A stretch of 46,669 nt of DNA from Candidatus Bipolaricaulota bacterium (GTDB taxonomy: Bacteria; Bipolaricaulota; Bipolaricaulia; Bipolaricaulales; Bipolaricaulaceae), in assembly GCA_938084765.1 (NCBI GenBank), contig CALKFO010000015.1, positions 1 through 46,669 of the forward strand. Direction: 5' to 3'. Every line of letters begins with the position of its first letter. Position 1 is the stretch's first letter. Below the pieces are notes generated by a model that was given only the letters and a program-made list of their open reading frames with translations, made no database searches and was not told where the DNA came from. Positions 9,572 through 18,944 of this stretch are shown here, piece by piece. The position numbers and the translations under genes were made by a program.

Positions 9572-10480
9572 TCACCCCTGGAAGTAGCGCAGGTAGATCT
9601 CCTCGAGGGTGGGTTGTTTGGGCCGGAGTTCCAGGATCACCCCGCCCTCCTCGGCCACGAAGCGCAGGAGCTCCGCCCGCCCTCCCTCGGTTAAGGTCAC
9701 TTGCAGCTCTTGGGGTTGCATTTCCTCGACGCTGTGGGTCCAGTCTGCGGCCTCGAGCCGGGCCCGGAGGATGGGGCTCGCCTGGCCGATCCGGGCCACG
9801 TACCCGCCGGGCGCGGTGAGCTCGGCCACCCGCCCTTCGGCCACGAGATGCCCGCGGTGCAGAATGCCCACCCGGTCGCAAATCCTCTGCACTTGGTGCA
9901 AAAGGTGCGAGGAAAGAAGCACGGTCATGCCGGCCTCATCCCGCAGCCGACGGATGAGGTCCAGGATCTGGGCCGCGCCCTCGGGGTCAATCCCGGAGGT
10001 GGGTTCATCGAGGATGGCCAACTTCGGTTTCTTCACCAACACGTCCGCCAGCCCCAACCGCTGGCGCATTCCATGGGAGAAGGTGGCCACCGGCCGTTGG
10101 GCGACGTCCTTGAGGCCCACGTGTTCCAGGGCCTCGCCGATGCGGCGGTTGGCCTCCGCCTCCGGGATGCCGTTCAGCCGGGTGATGAACCGCAGGTTTT
10201 CGTAGGCGGAGAGCTCCTCGTAGAACCCGACCTTCTCCGGCATGTAGCCCACGAGGCGCTTCACCGCCAGGGGCTGGCGCACCGGGTCGTACCCGCACAC
10301 GCGCACCTCGCCGGCGGTGGGCTCCGTGAGCCCCAGGAGGATGAGGATGGTCGTGGTCTTTCCCGATCCGTTGGGCCCCAAGAGGCCATAGATTTCGCCG
10401 TCGGCAATGGCTAAATCCAGCCCATCCAGAGCCCAGACGCTGTTGTACCGTTTTTTCAGGCCTTTGGCCTCGACGATCAT
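9572..10480 (-). CDS. ABC transporter ATP-binding protein
   Basis: GPNGSGKTTTILILLGL Walker A, FSHGMRQRLGLADVLVKKPKLAILDEPTSGID signature/Walker B. Confidence 0.95.
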   Translation of the reverse strand: MIVEAKGLKKRYNSVWALDGLDLAIADGEIYGLLGPNGSGKTTTILILLGLTEPTAGEVRVCGYDPVRQPLAVKRLVGYMPEKVGFYEELSAYENLRFITRLNGIPEAEANRRIGEALEHVGLKDVAQRPVATFSHGMRQRLGLADVLVKKPKLAILDEPTSGIDPEGAAQILDLIRRLRDEAGMTVLLSSHLLHQVQRICDRVGILHRGHLVAEGRVAELTAPGGYVARIGQASPILRARLEAADWTHSVEEMQPQELQVTLTEGGRAELLRFVAEEGGVILELRPKQPTLEEIYLRYFQG

Positions 10481-10483
10481 GGG

Positions 10484-11713
10484 CTAGCGGCGGCCCAAAC
10501 GCACGAAGACGCCGGTGAGCCCCGCCAGGACCACGACCACCACGCCCACGCCCACCCAGCCCCAGCCCAGGCTTGCGGCCACCGTGACCCGCAGATCCAT
10601 CGTCTTGCGGTCCTGCACCCCCGAGGCCACGAGGCTCACCTGGTAGTCGCCAGGAATGGCCCGGGCCGCCGGCTTGATCTTCACCGTGACCTTCTCGGGC
10701 TTGAGCGTTAAGGAAAACGGCTTGAGCTCCTCAATTTTTTCTGGAACAAACGTGACGTCCCATCCCGAGGGCTTGGTGGCGAAGAACGTGATGTTGGTGA
10801 TGGGCGCCGTGCCCGCGTTCCAAAGGTACAGGGTGAACACGCGTTCCCGTCCCTCGGTGGCCCGAATGTTCCGGGTATCCCCTTGGCCGGTGACCTCGGC
10901 CTCCGTGCCCAGTCGGAGGTCGTAGGTGCCCGTGACCACCGCCTTCAGGTCCAGGGAGGCCACGTCCTCCTCGGCCTGGGCCACGAACACCAAGGGATAC
11001 TCGCCCTGCTCCACGCCCACCGGCGGGGTCACCACGAACCGTACCGTTTCCATGGAGTTCGCGCCGATCTTGATGGAGGTGATGCGGGTGTCGGTCTGCC
11101 AGCGCGGGGTGAAGTACGCCCGCCAGAGGAAGGGCACCTGGGCGCGGAGGTTCACGATGCGCTCCGTGTCCGCCTGGTTCCGGATGGTGATGTCATACGT
11201 GAAATCCTTTCCCGCCGGGTTTTCCACCGCCGGATAGGTCACGGAAAGGACAAGTTTTGTCTCTTTGGTCGTCTCCGTTGCTGGTGTGGCCGCCTGCACC
11301 ACCACCTTCACCGGGATGGACTGGCTGAGCTTTCCGTCCTCGGTGCGCGCGGTGAGGGTGAAGGTATAGGTCCCCGGCTTTGTGCCGGCAGGCGGCTTCG
11401 CTCTGAACCGCACGGTGGTAGGCTTTTCCGCCTCCGCCAAGAGGTGAACCGCGCTGATCTGCAATATGGGGTAAGAGCTCGTCTCAAAGCGCGCGTTCCA
11501 GCCCGCCGGCCCCGCGATTTCCAGGACAATCGTCTCCCCCGTGTTCCCGGTGTTGCGCAGAACCACGTCCAAGGAAAGCTCCCGATCCGGCGGGATGATC
11601 ACGGTGGGATATTCCGTGTACCACAAAAACGCGCGCTGCGCCATGGCCCCCACGGAGCACACGAAAAGAAGGAGCAAGGTGCCGACCGCTTTGGACTTGA
11701 AAGGCATTCTCAT
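10484..11713 (-). CDS. Exported NEW3-domain-like protein (signal peptide, repeated beta domains, C-terminal TM)
   Basis: Start at MRMPFKSK after GCAGGAGGTGG; signal peptide; repeated 'RVFTLYLWNAGTAPITNITFFATKPSGWDVTF'-type NEW3 segments; C-terminal TM helix. Confidence 0.75.
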   Translation of the reverse strand: MRMPFKSKAVGTLLLLFVCSVGAMAQRAFLWYTEYPTVIIPPDRELSLDVVLRNTGNTGETIVLEIAGPAGWNARFETSSYPILQISAVHLLAEAEKPTTVRFRAKPPAGTKPGTYTFTLTARTEDGKLSQSIPVKVVVQAATPATETTKETKLVLSVTYPAVENPAGKDFTYDITIRNQADTERIVNLRAQVPFLWRAYFTPRWQTDTRITSIKIGANSMETVRFVVTPPVGVEQGEYPLVFVAQAEEDVASLDLKAVVTGTYDLRLGTEAEVTGQGDTRNIRATEGRERVFTLYLWNAGTAPITNITFFATKPSGWDVTFVPEKIEELKPFSLTLKPEKVTVKIKPAARAIPGDYQVSLVASGVQDRKTMDLRVTVAASLGWGWVGVGVVVVVLAGLTGVFVRLGRR

Positions 11714-11782
11714 GCTGTCCACCTCCTGCGGGCCCACAATTATGAAGAGCGCACCAATGCCCCTCAAGCCTATAATCTCCCG

Positions 11783-12712
11783 ATGACACCCGGCTTCTGC
11801 GACCGTCCCTTGGCTCAGACCGAGCCCTCCGGTGTGTCCATCTCCACGCCCTATGGCTCATGCCTCCTTTTGGAGACCGTGGTTCCTTTGCAGCTTGCCC
11901 TTCCCAGACCCGAGGAGGCCCAGGCCCGCTTGAGCCAAGCCCTTTCCCTCATCTACGGGATCGGCCCGGTACGGGAGGCCCTCCTCAAAGCCCAGGGCTA
12001 CACGATGTTTGACCTCGTGCGCCATCCCTTGTATGGGCAAGATGCGGCCTTCTGGGCCGAGGCCCTGACACGGCGGGATCTTCCTCGGCTCGGCCAGGGC
12101 CTCTGCCGATGGTACTCGGCCTCCCACCCCCTCCTTCTTTCCCTGGTGGCCCTGGCCCAGGAAGACGACATCGTGCTCCTGGATGTGGAGTCCATGGGGC
12201 TTTCGACCCTTCCCGTGTTCTTGGTGGGGATCGGGCGGATTTCTCTGGGCGCCAAAAAACTATGGGTACGCCAGTTCCTCGCCCGCGATCTCTCCGAGGA
12301 GATGGCGGTGCTCGCGCAGACCCAGGCAGAGCTTCCTCCTCAACCCCTGGTCATCGGCTACAACAGCAAGGCTCACGATTGGCGGCAGTTGCAAGCCCGG
12401 TTGGCTTACTACGGATTGGGAAACCTTCCGGAGGCGGCGCATGTTGACCTCCTCTTTTTCGTCCGCCGTCTGTGGTCGGCGGGGCTGGGTGACTGCTCCC
12501 TCAGCCAGGTGGAGCGCCGCATCCTTGGCCGCACCCGGGCCATGGATGTGCCCAGCGAGCTTGTTCCTCTGTACTACGAGGCTTTTTTGCGCACCCATGA
12601 GCTGCGGTATATCCTGCCCATTCTCGCCCACAATCGCGAGGACGTGGTGAGCGTGGCCCTGCTCTTGGGTCGGATTGTGGAGGAACATGCACGAGGTGCG
12701 TTCTCGGCTTGA
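11783..12712 (+). CDS. yprB: YprB/MrfB-like DEDD exonuclease (RNase H-like)
   Basis: VLLDVESMGLSTLPVFLVGIG (D-x-E), VIGYNSKAHDWRQLQARL, AHNREDVVSVALLLG; overlaps the next gene. Confidence 0.82.
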   Translation: MTPGFCDRPLAQTEPSGVSISTPYGSCLLLETVVPLQLALPRPEEAQARLSQALSLIYGIGPVREALLKAQGYTMFDLVRHPLYGQDAAFWAEALTRRDLPRLGQGLCRWYSASHPLLLSLVALAQEDDIVLLDVESMGLSTLPVFLVGIGRISLGAKKLWVRQFLARDLSEEMAVLAQTQAELPPQPLVIGYNSKAHDWRQLQARLAYYGLGNLPEAAHVDLLFFVRRLWSAGLGDCSLSQVERRILGRTRAMDVPSELVPLYYEAFLRTHELRYILPILAHNREDVVSVALLLGRIVEEHARGAFSA

Positions 12713-14885
12713 GCAGAAGGGATGGTATCGGGGGCAGGTGGTGCAGGAGATAGTGGTGCCGCCCCGTCCCGCCGTTTACGCGGCCACTCCCCCGGGTCTC
12801 CCTACGCCGGCGCAGGCTTGGCTTGAGCGCCGGGGAGTTCGGCTCTTCGCTCATCAGGCCGAAGCCATCGAGGCCGTCCTCGCTGGTCAGGATGTGATCT
12901 TGGCTACGGGGCCCTCCTCCGGAAAGACCCTGGCCATGGCCCTGCCCGTCCTGGCCCACCTCCATGAGGATCCCCAGGCCACGGCCCTCCTCCTTTACCC
13001 CATGAAGGCCTTGGCTCAGGATCAGCTCCGCCAATGGCGGGAGATCGGGGAGTTCTTGGGCGTGGAGATGATGGGAATTTACGACGGCGATACTCCGGCC
13101 CATCATCGTCCCCGGCTGCGCAGCCGGGCGCGCGTCCTCCTCACCAATCCCTACGCCCTCCACCAGTACCTGGAGTGGCACCATCTTTGGGGCACGTTCT
13201 TCGCGCGCCTTCGGTACGTGGTGGTGGACGAGGCCCATTGGTATCAAGGCGCGTTTGGGTCCGGGGTGGCCCTATTGCTTTGGCGGCTCAAGCGGGTGCT
13301 GCGTCGGTACGGTGCCAACCCTGTGTTCCTTCTGGCTTCCGCCACCTCCGGTGATCCTGAGGGCCTGGCGTGGGCCCTTCTGGGTCGGCAGGTCCATCCG
13401 ATCACGGCCGACGGCTCGCCCCAGGGGCCGCGCACCTGGTGGTTTTGGGATCCTTGGCGCGATCCCCGAAGCTCCACGTTCGCTCAAGCCCTGCAGTTGG
13501 CCGCGTTTTTGGTGGAGGAAGGCTTGCAAACCCTCGTGTTCGTGCCCTCCCGGCGGATGGCCGAGGTGTTGGCTGCAGCCGTGCGCACCGCGCTCCCCCA
13601 TCTTGGGCCTACCGTCGCGACCTATCGGGCAGGCTATCTCCCTGAAGACCGAAGGGCCTTGGAGGCGGGTCTGCGCGAGGGGCGCTTGCGGCTGGTCGTG
13701 TCCACTTGCGCCTTGGAGCTGGGCGTGGACATCGGCGGGCTGGATGCTGTGGTCCTGATGGGCTATCCCGGGTCTTTGGCCTCCGCCCGGCAACAGGCGG
13801 GCCGGGCCGGCCGGTCCGGAAGGCCCGCCCTCGTGGTGTACATCCCGGAGGAGGACCCGCTGGATGCCTACTTCCTCTACCACCCTGAGGAGCTCGTCTC
13901 CGGTCCGGTGGAGGTTCCGGTCCTCAACCCGCGTCACCGTGGTCTCCTTATGCGCCATCTTCTGTGCGCGGCGGCCGAGCTCCCCTTGCGGGCTGAGGAG
14001 GTCCAAGAGTTCAGCGTTGGCGCGCAGGAGCTGCACGAGCTGGTGCGGCAGGGGGCTTTAGCCCCGACCCCAGCGGGGCTGGTCTACGCCGGGCGCAGCC
14101 GCGCCGTGGACCAGGCGCCCCTGGACGCCCTCTCCGCTCGCCAGGTCCGGCTTGTCTGGCAAGGCCAGACCCTGGAAGTTTGGGATGAGGTGCGCGCTCG
14201 GCGCGAGGCCCACCCCGGTGCCGTCCTCCTCCATCAAGGCCAGCCCTTCCGCGTGCACAACTTGGATCTGGAACAAGGTGTGGCCGAACTTGTGGAGCAC
14301 AAGGAGGAATACGTCACAAAGGCCGTGACCGCGGAGACGGTGCGCATCCTGGGCTGGGAGGTGCGGCGCGAGGGCCTGGGGTTCGGCTCGGTGGAGGTGC
14401 GGGAGGAGGTCCGCGCGTACAAGGTGGTGGAGCGGGGGCGCGTGGTGGACGTGCGGCCTCTTGAGCTCCCGCCTGTGGAATTCCAGACGGAAGGGATTTG
14501 GCTTTCTTGGCCCACGACGTGGGAGGAGCCCGGCGCGCTCCATGGCGCCGAGCACGCTCTTGTGGCGTTGGTGCCGCTTTTGGTGGGCGCAAGCGCCAAG
14601 GACGTGGGCGGCGTTTCCTCCCCCGTTCATCCGGACACGGGGCGGCCCACGATCCTCGTCTACGACGGTTTCCCTGGGGGGATCGGCCTCACCCGGGCGT
14701 TGCTTGGCCGCGTGGGGGAGTGGGTGCAGCGCACGGCTCAGCATCTGGCTTCTTGTCCCTGCGCGGAGGGGTGCCCGCGGTGTGTCCTTTCCGCACGGTG
14801 CGGTAGCGGCAACATCCCCATGGACAAGGCCGGTGCTTGCGCCCTCTTGCGCAGGTGGTGGGAACGCTATGGCCCTGTGGGTTAG
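12687..14885 (+). CDS. yprA: YprA/MrfA-like DEAD/DEAH-box helicase with C-terminal DUF1998 four-Cys motif
   Basis: ATGPSSGKTLAMALPVL, VVVDEAHWYQGAFGS, STCALELGVDIGGLDAVVLMGYPGS, QQAGRAGRSG, and CPCAEGCPRCVLSARCGSGN. Confidence 0.9.
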   Translation: MHEVRSRLEQKGWYRGQVVQEIVVPPRPAVYAATPPGLPTPAQAWLERRGVRLFAHQAEAIEAVLAGQDVILATGPSSGKTLAMALPVLAHLHEDPQATALLLYPMKALAQDQLRQWREIGEFLGVEMMGIYDGDTPAHHRPRLRSRARVLLTNPYALHQYLEWHHLWGTFFARLRYVVVDEAHWYQGAFGSGVALLLWRLKRVLRRYGANPVFLLASATSGDPEGLAWALLGRQVHPITADGSPQGPRTWWFWDPWRDPRSSTFAQALQLAAFLVEEGLQTLVFVPSRRMAEVLAAAVRTALPHLGPTVATYRAGYLPEDRRALEAGLREGRLRLVVSTCALELGVDIGGLDAVVLMGYPGSLASARQQAGRAGRSGRPALVVYIPEEDPLDAYFLYHPEELVSGPVEVPVLNPRHRGLLMRHLLCAAAELPLRAEEVQEFSVGAQELHELVRQGALAPTPAGLVYAGRSRAVDQAPLDALSARQVRLVWQGQTLEVWDEVRARREAHPGAVLLHQGQPFRVHNLDLEQGVAELVEHKEEYVTKAVTAETVRILGWEVRREGLGFGSVEVREEVRAYKVVERGRVVDVRPLELPPVEFQTEGIWLSWPTTWEEPGALHGAEHALVALVPLLVGASAKDVGGVSSPVHPDTGRPTILVYDGFPGGIGLTRALLGRVGEWVQRTAQHLASCPCAEGCPRCVLSARCGSGNIPMDKAGACALLRRWWERYGPVG

Positions 14886-15333
14886 GCAGGGGCGGAGACG
14901 GTGGGCGGTTGTCCGGGCCTTGCCTCCCTACGGCCCCCCGAGCTTTGTGCGCATCGCGCCGTCCCGGGAGGGCCCGCCCTGGTGGCTATCCTGGACGGTG
15001 GGGCCGAATTTTGGGGCCGATGCCCTGCCTGAGCTTCTGGGTGCGCTTCTTCAGGCCACCACCGCCCTTCCCGGCCCGCCGGAGCTGAAGCGGGTGGTGG
15101 GGGAAAGGCTGGAGCCGGTGGAGGAGATCCCGCCGTTTCCGCCGCAGGCCGTGCGCCCGCCCGGGCTCCTTTTCCAGCGCGTGCAGCTCCAACCCGCCCG
15201 CTGGCTCCTTCTCCTGTACCTCACCCGGAGCGGGGATAGGCTCCTCATCCCGGAGGTGGAGCGGTATGTGGCGGGAGGATGGTGGGCCTCCCTCGTTGCC
15301 CTCAAGCGGGCCTGTGAGGGTGAACGGAGCTGA
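14869..15333 (+). CDS. Hypothetical protein, overlaps the 3' end of the yprA-like gene
   Basis: ATG at 14869 overlaps the helicase stop by 17 nt; about 154 aa, no family recognised. Confidence 0.65.
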   Translation: MALWVRQGRRRWAVVRALPPYGPPSFVRIAPSREGPPWWLSWTVGPNFGADALPELLGALLQATTALPGPPELKRVVGERLEPVEEIPPFPPQAVRPPGLLFQRVQLQPARWLLLLYLTRSGDRLLIPEVERYVAGGWWASLVALKRACEGERS

Positions 15334-15366
15334 GGGAGGCCCACCCCATCGCGGGCCCTTGCGCCC

Positions 15367-16098
15367 TTACGGACAGTTCCCGAGGCAGATGCGGATCTGG
15401 AAGCGCCATTGGCCGTCCGGCCCCAGACACCAGCACCAACCCGGCCCTGGACACTCCCCACCCACGACCACTTGCCAGCTTCCCGTGCTGGGGTTGTAGT
15501 GCCAACACATGCCGGGGAAGACCACGCCCCAGCAGGGCGGGCACGGGCCGATCCAGCAGGGCGGGCAGGGATAGCCCACCGGACCCGGCAGGATCTGGAA
15601 GGTCGTCCACGCGGTGGCGCAGCAGCCACAGGTGGGGCCAGGGACCAGCCCGAGCACCGCAGCCCGACCGGATTGAGGATCCGGCCCCATGAGGGGGAAG
15701 GGATTCTCGGGCGTGCCCAGGGTGACGGGCAGAGGCTGGAGGCAAGCCACCGCTTGTAAGGTCTCCTGACCGGCCGGAGGGGTCACCCGGAACACGTAGT
15801 TCCCGTCAGGGAACACGTGGGTGCCCGCGGGCTTCCAGGGGTTGGGGGAATAGGGGTTGGGGAAGATCAGGCGTACGAATCCGTTGGGGTCGATGTCGAA
15901 GACGTAAAGGTACGCGGGCTGGGAAAGGTACACGAAAAAGCGGGCGGTCTCGCCCACGTAGTACTGGGGTTTTTCCGTCCAGATGGCGACGGTGAGGCCG
16001 GGGACGGGCTGGGGCACGAGGCCCAGTGGCGAGGGCCCCTGGGCCCAGACCAGGGTTGCACCGGCTATCGTCAAAAGAACAGGAAGAACGCTGCGCAT
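15367..16098 (-). CDS. Exported DUF4384-like protein with Cys/Pro/Trp-rich C-terminus
   Basis: Signal peptide; TVAIWTEKPQYYVGETARFFVYLSQPAYLYVFDIDPNGFVRLIFPNPYSPN is DUF4384-like; C-terminus has CPPCWIGPCPPCWG. RBS GGTGGAGGTG. Confidence 0.78.
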   Translation of the reverse strand: MRSVLPVLLTIAGATLVWAQGPSPLGLVPQPVPGLTVAIWTEKPQYYVGETARFFVYLSQPAYLYVFDIDPNGFVRLIFPNPYSPNPWKPAGTHVFPDGNYVFRVTPPAGQETLQAVACLQPLPVTLGTPENPFPLMGPDPQSGRAAVLGLVPGPTCGCCATAWTTFQILPGPVGYPCPPCWIGPCPPCWGVVFPGMCWHYNPSTGSWQVVVGGECPGPGWCWCLGPDGQWRFQIRICLGNCP

Positions 16099-16117
16099 CC
16101 TGGAATCACCTCCACCC

Positions 16118-17290
16118 TTAGGTACACCGCGCGCGGGCCCGGGGTTTTTCCGGCGTACGGGTCAGCAGGAGGCCCGACAGGAAGGCGCCCAACAGTCCCA
16201 GGCTTCCGCTCAGCAGCAGGGGGGCTGCGGGTCCGGCCAGGGCATGGGCCACGCCCGCCAACGTCGGCCCCAGGGACTGCCCGGAGGCGAAGGCAGCGTC
16301 CTGCACCCCGGTGACCGTGCCCATCCCGAGGGTGCGGCCCAGCTGGGTGCGGACCACGATGATGGATCCCCGTCCGCAGGCGCTCGCCGCCCCCATGAGC
16401 AGGGCCAGCAAGGCCAGTGCCCAGGGTGCGGACACCCGCGGCACGATGAACAGGGGCACGGTGGCCAGCATTCCTCCCACCAGCACTTGAGGCCTGGGGG
16501 GCAAAAGATCCGCTAAGTACCCGGCAGGGATTTGAAAAACACTTTCGCCCACGAAATAAAGGGTGAGCACGGTGCCGATCATCGTTTCGCTCAGGCCCCG
16601 TTCCGCGGCAAGGAGGGGGAAGAAGGCGTTGAACGCTTGGCGCCAGAACCCCCGCGTTCCCATGTACGCCACGATGGCCCAAACCTCCCGTCGGCCCAGG
16701 ATCACGCGCCAAGGGGGACGGCTGCTGGCCCGCGCCGCGGCGGGCTGGCCCTCCCTCGGCACCCCCCAGAGCACGGCCACGAGGGCCGCGCCGGTGAGCA
16801 AGCCCATGGCGTAAAAGGGGGCGGTCAGACCAAAGTGCTCGGCCAGGCTCCCACCCAAAAGAGGACCCAGCCCCAGGCCCACGAACTGGGCCGTGTAGAA
16901 GAGGTTGAGGGTGCGTCCCTCGCGGCCGGGCGGGGTGCGCTCCGCCACGTACGCCTGGGCTTGGGGGGTGACGAGGGTGGAGGCCAGCCCCTGGACCAGG
17001 CGCAGCAGCCCAAGCTGCCACAGGGACTGGGCCAGGGCATAGGCCACCGAGACGAGGGCATAGAGGCCAAGGCCGATGAGGATGAGGGGTTTGCGGTTCA
17101 GGCGATCGGAAAGCCGTCCGAAGAGGGGGGCGCCGAGGAACCGGGCCACGGCGAAGGCCGCAAACACCAGGCCCAGTTCTACCCCGCTTGCGCCGAAGGT
17201 GCGCATGTACAGGGGCAGGATGGGGGAGATCACGCCCAAGCCCAGCAGGGCCACGGCCACAGCGAGGAACAGCGGCCAAAACCCGGGCAC
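16118..17290 (-). CDS. MFS transporter
   Basis: 12-TM pattern, GAPLFGRLSDRLNRKPLI; GTG start at 17290 placed by TAGACT -10 seven nt upstream. Confidence 0.85.
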   Translation of the reverse strand: MPGFWPLFLAVAVALLGLGVISPILPLYMRTFGASGVELGLVFAAFAVARFLGAPLFGRLSDRLNRKPLILIGLGLYALVSVAYALAQSLWQLGLLRLVQGLASTLVTPQAQAYVAERTPPGREGRTLNLFYTAQFVGLGLGPLLGGSLAEHFGLTAPFYAMGLLTGAALVAVLWGVPREGQPAAARASSRPPWRVILGRREVWAIVAYMGTRGFWRQAFNAFFPLLAAERGLSETMIGTVLTLYFVGESVFQIPAGYLADLLPPRPQVLVGGMLATVPLFIVPRVSAPWALALLALLMGAASACGRGSIIVVRTQLGRTLGMGTVTGVQDAAFASGQSLGPTLAGVAHALAGPAAPLLLSGSLGLLGAFLSGLLLTRTPEKPRARARCT

Positions 17291-17397
17291 GGTCGCAAGT
17301 CTACCCGTTTTGTCCGCCCGGGGAGGGGGAAGTAGAATGGCCGGAACCGGAGCCGGTTTCCGACGTAATTGGCATAACACTTCCCGCAGGAGGTCTT

Positions 17398-18279
17398 GTG
17401 CGTATCCCGGAGAAGCGCCTCTTGGAGTGGTGGGAAGCCCCGGGCATCGAGGGCCGGGAGGCCTTCGATGAGGAGATCGTGTACCTCAACAACCGGGCCG
17501 AGTCCCTGACCCTGCCCCGTTGGGCCGTGCGGGTGCGGGACCTCATGCCCCGCTTGGGCTTCGAGCCCTGCGCCCATCGCTTCTTCGACGGGCTGGAGCA
17601 GGTGATGAGCATGATCGGCACAGGGAAACCCGGCCCACGCCTGGGAGGGTGCGGCGACGTTCCCCTGGCTGTGCACCTGCGCCTGCAGGCCCTCGGGCGG
17701 GAGTTCCTGGCTTGGGCCGCCGGAAAGGAGGCGGAGGAGCTGGGCCCGCTTTTGGGCAAGCGCACGCCCGCGCGCCTGGAGGCGGCGCGCGCCGTGGGCC
17801 AGGCCCTCGTCACCTTCGGCCAGGGCTGGGTGGCCACCGATGCCGTTCTGGAGGCCTGGGCGGAACAGGCCGCTCACGCGCTCACCCGCAGCATCGTGGA
17901 CGGCGACGAGGCCCCCTTGCCGAAGCTGTTGCGCCATGCCTGCGCCTACAACGTCCTCTTCAATGTGCGCCGCTTGGCCCAAGCCATCGGGGAGGAACGC
18001 CCGCCTGAGGTCCGGGTGTGTCAGGAGGCCTTGGCGGAGCTGCCGGCCCTCGCCCCGGAGCGGCTGGAACAGCTGTGGGTGGTGCTGCAGGCCCTGGCGC
18101 GCTGGCTCAACCACGAAGCCCCGCAGGACGCGGTGCAAGCCCACCTTCATGCCCTCCTGGGGGAGCGCGATCCCGTGCGGGAGTGGCTCGTGGCCTCCCT
18201 CTACAAATCCCTGAAGCTCTGGCAGGTGCACATCGACCGGCTCTTGGGCCAAAGGCACAAGCTCGTTTCCCTCATCTAG
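17398..18279 (+). CDS. Hypothetical protein, predicted mostly helical
   Basis: GTG start after GCAGGAGG; ~293 aa; no family recognised. Confidence 0.7.
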   Translation: MRIPEKRLLEWWEAPGIEGREAFDEEIVYLNNRAESLTLPRWAVRVRDLMPRLGFEPCAHRFFDGLEQVMSMIGTGKPGPRLGGCGDVPLAVHLRLQALGREFLAWAAGKEAEELGPLLGKRTPARLEAARAVGQALVTFGQGWVATDAVLEAWAEQAAHALTRSIVDGDEAPLPKLLRHACAYNVLFNVRRLAQAIGEERPPEVRVCQEALAELPALAPERLEQLWVVLQALARWLNHEAPQDAVQAHLHALLGERDPVREWLVASLYKSLKLWQVHIDRLLGQRHKLVSLI

Positions 18280-18320
18280 TGGTTGGCAAAGGGCTCCCGC
18301 ACGGATAACCTTCGGCGGCC

Positions 18321-18944
18321 ATGAAGAACCTGGTGCTCGTGCAGCATCCCCTGATCCAAGCCAAGCTCACCAAGCTGCGGGACAAGCGCACCGATCGGCT
18401 TCAGTTCCGGCAGATCCTGGAGGAGCTCACAGCCCTCATGGTCTACGAGATCACCCGGGATTTCCCCGTGCGGGCGGTGGAGGTGGAAACGCCGTTTGAG
18501 CGGACCCAGGGCGTGGAGCTGGCCCGCCCCGTGGTCCTTGTACCCATCCTGCGGGCCGGCATCGTCATGCTGGACGGCGTCCTCTCCCTCATCCCCAGCG
18601 CCTATGTGGGGCACATCGGGATTTATCGCGATCCGGCCACGCTCAAGCCCGTGCAGTACTTTGTGAAGTTGCCGGCAAACCTGGCGGAGGCCCTGGTGAT
18701 CGTGGTCGATCCCATGCTGGCCACCGGAGGATCGGCCGTGCACGCGGTTCAGGTGGTGAAGGAGCGCGGCGGCCGGGACGTTCGTTTCCTGTGTCTGGTG
18801 GCCGCGCCGGAGGGCGTACGGGCCATGGCCCAGGCCCACCCCGATGTCCCGGTGTACGCCGCGGCCTTGGACCGCGAGCTTGATAGCCACGGGTACATTC
18901 GGCCGGGGCTGGGCGACGCCGGCGATCGCTTGTTCGGAACATGA
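18321..18944 (+). CDS. upp: Uracil phosphoribosyltransferase
   Basis: HPLIQAKLTKLRDKRTD, VPILRAGIVMLDGVLSLIPSA, VVDPMLATGGSA motifs. Confidence 0.95.
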   Translation: MKNLVLVQHPLIQAKLTKLRDKRTDRLQFRQILEELTALMVYEITRDFPVRAVEVETPFERTQGVELARPVVLVPILRAGIVMLDGVLSLIPSAYVGHIGIYRDPATLKPVQYFVKLPANLAEALVIVVDPMLATGGSAVHAVQVVKERGGRDVRFLCLVAAPEGVRAMAQAHPDVPVYAAALDRELDSHGYIRPGLGDAGDRLFGT

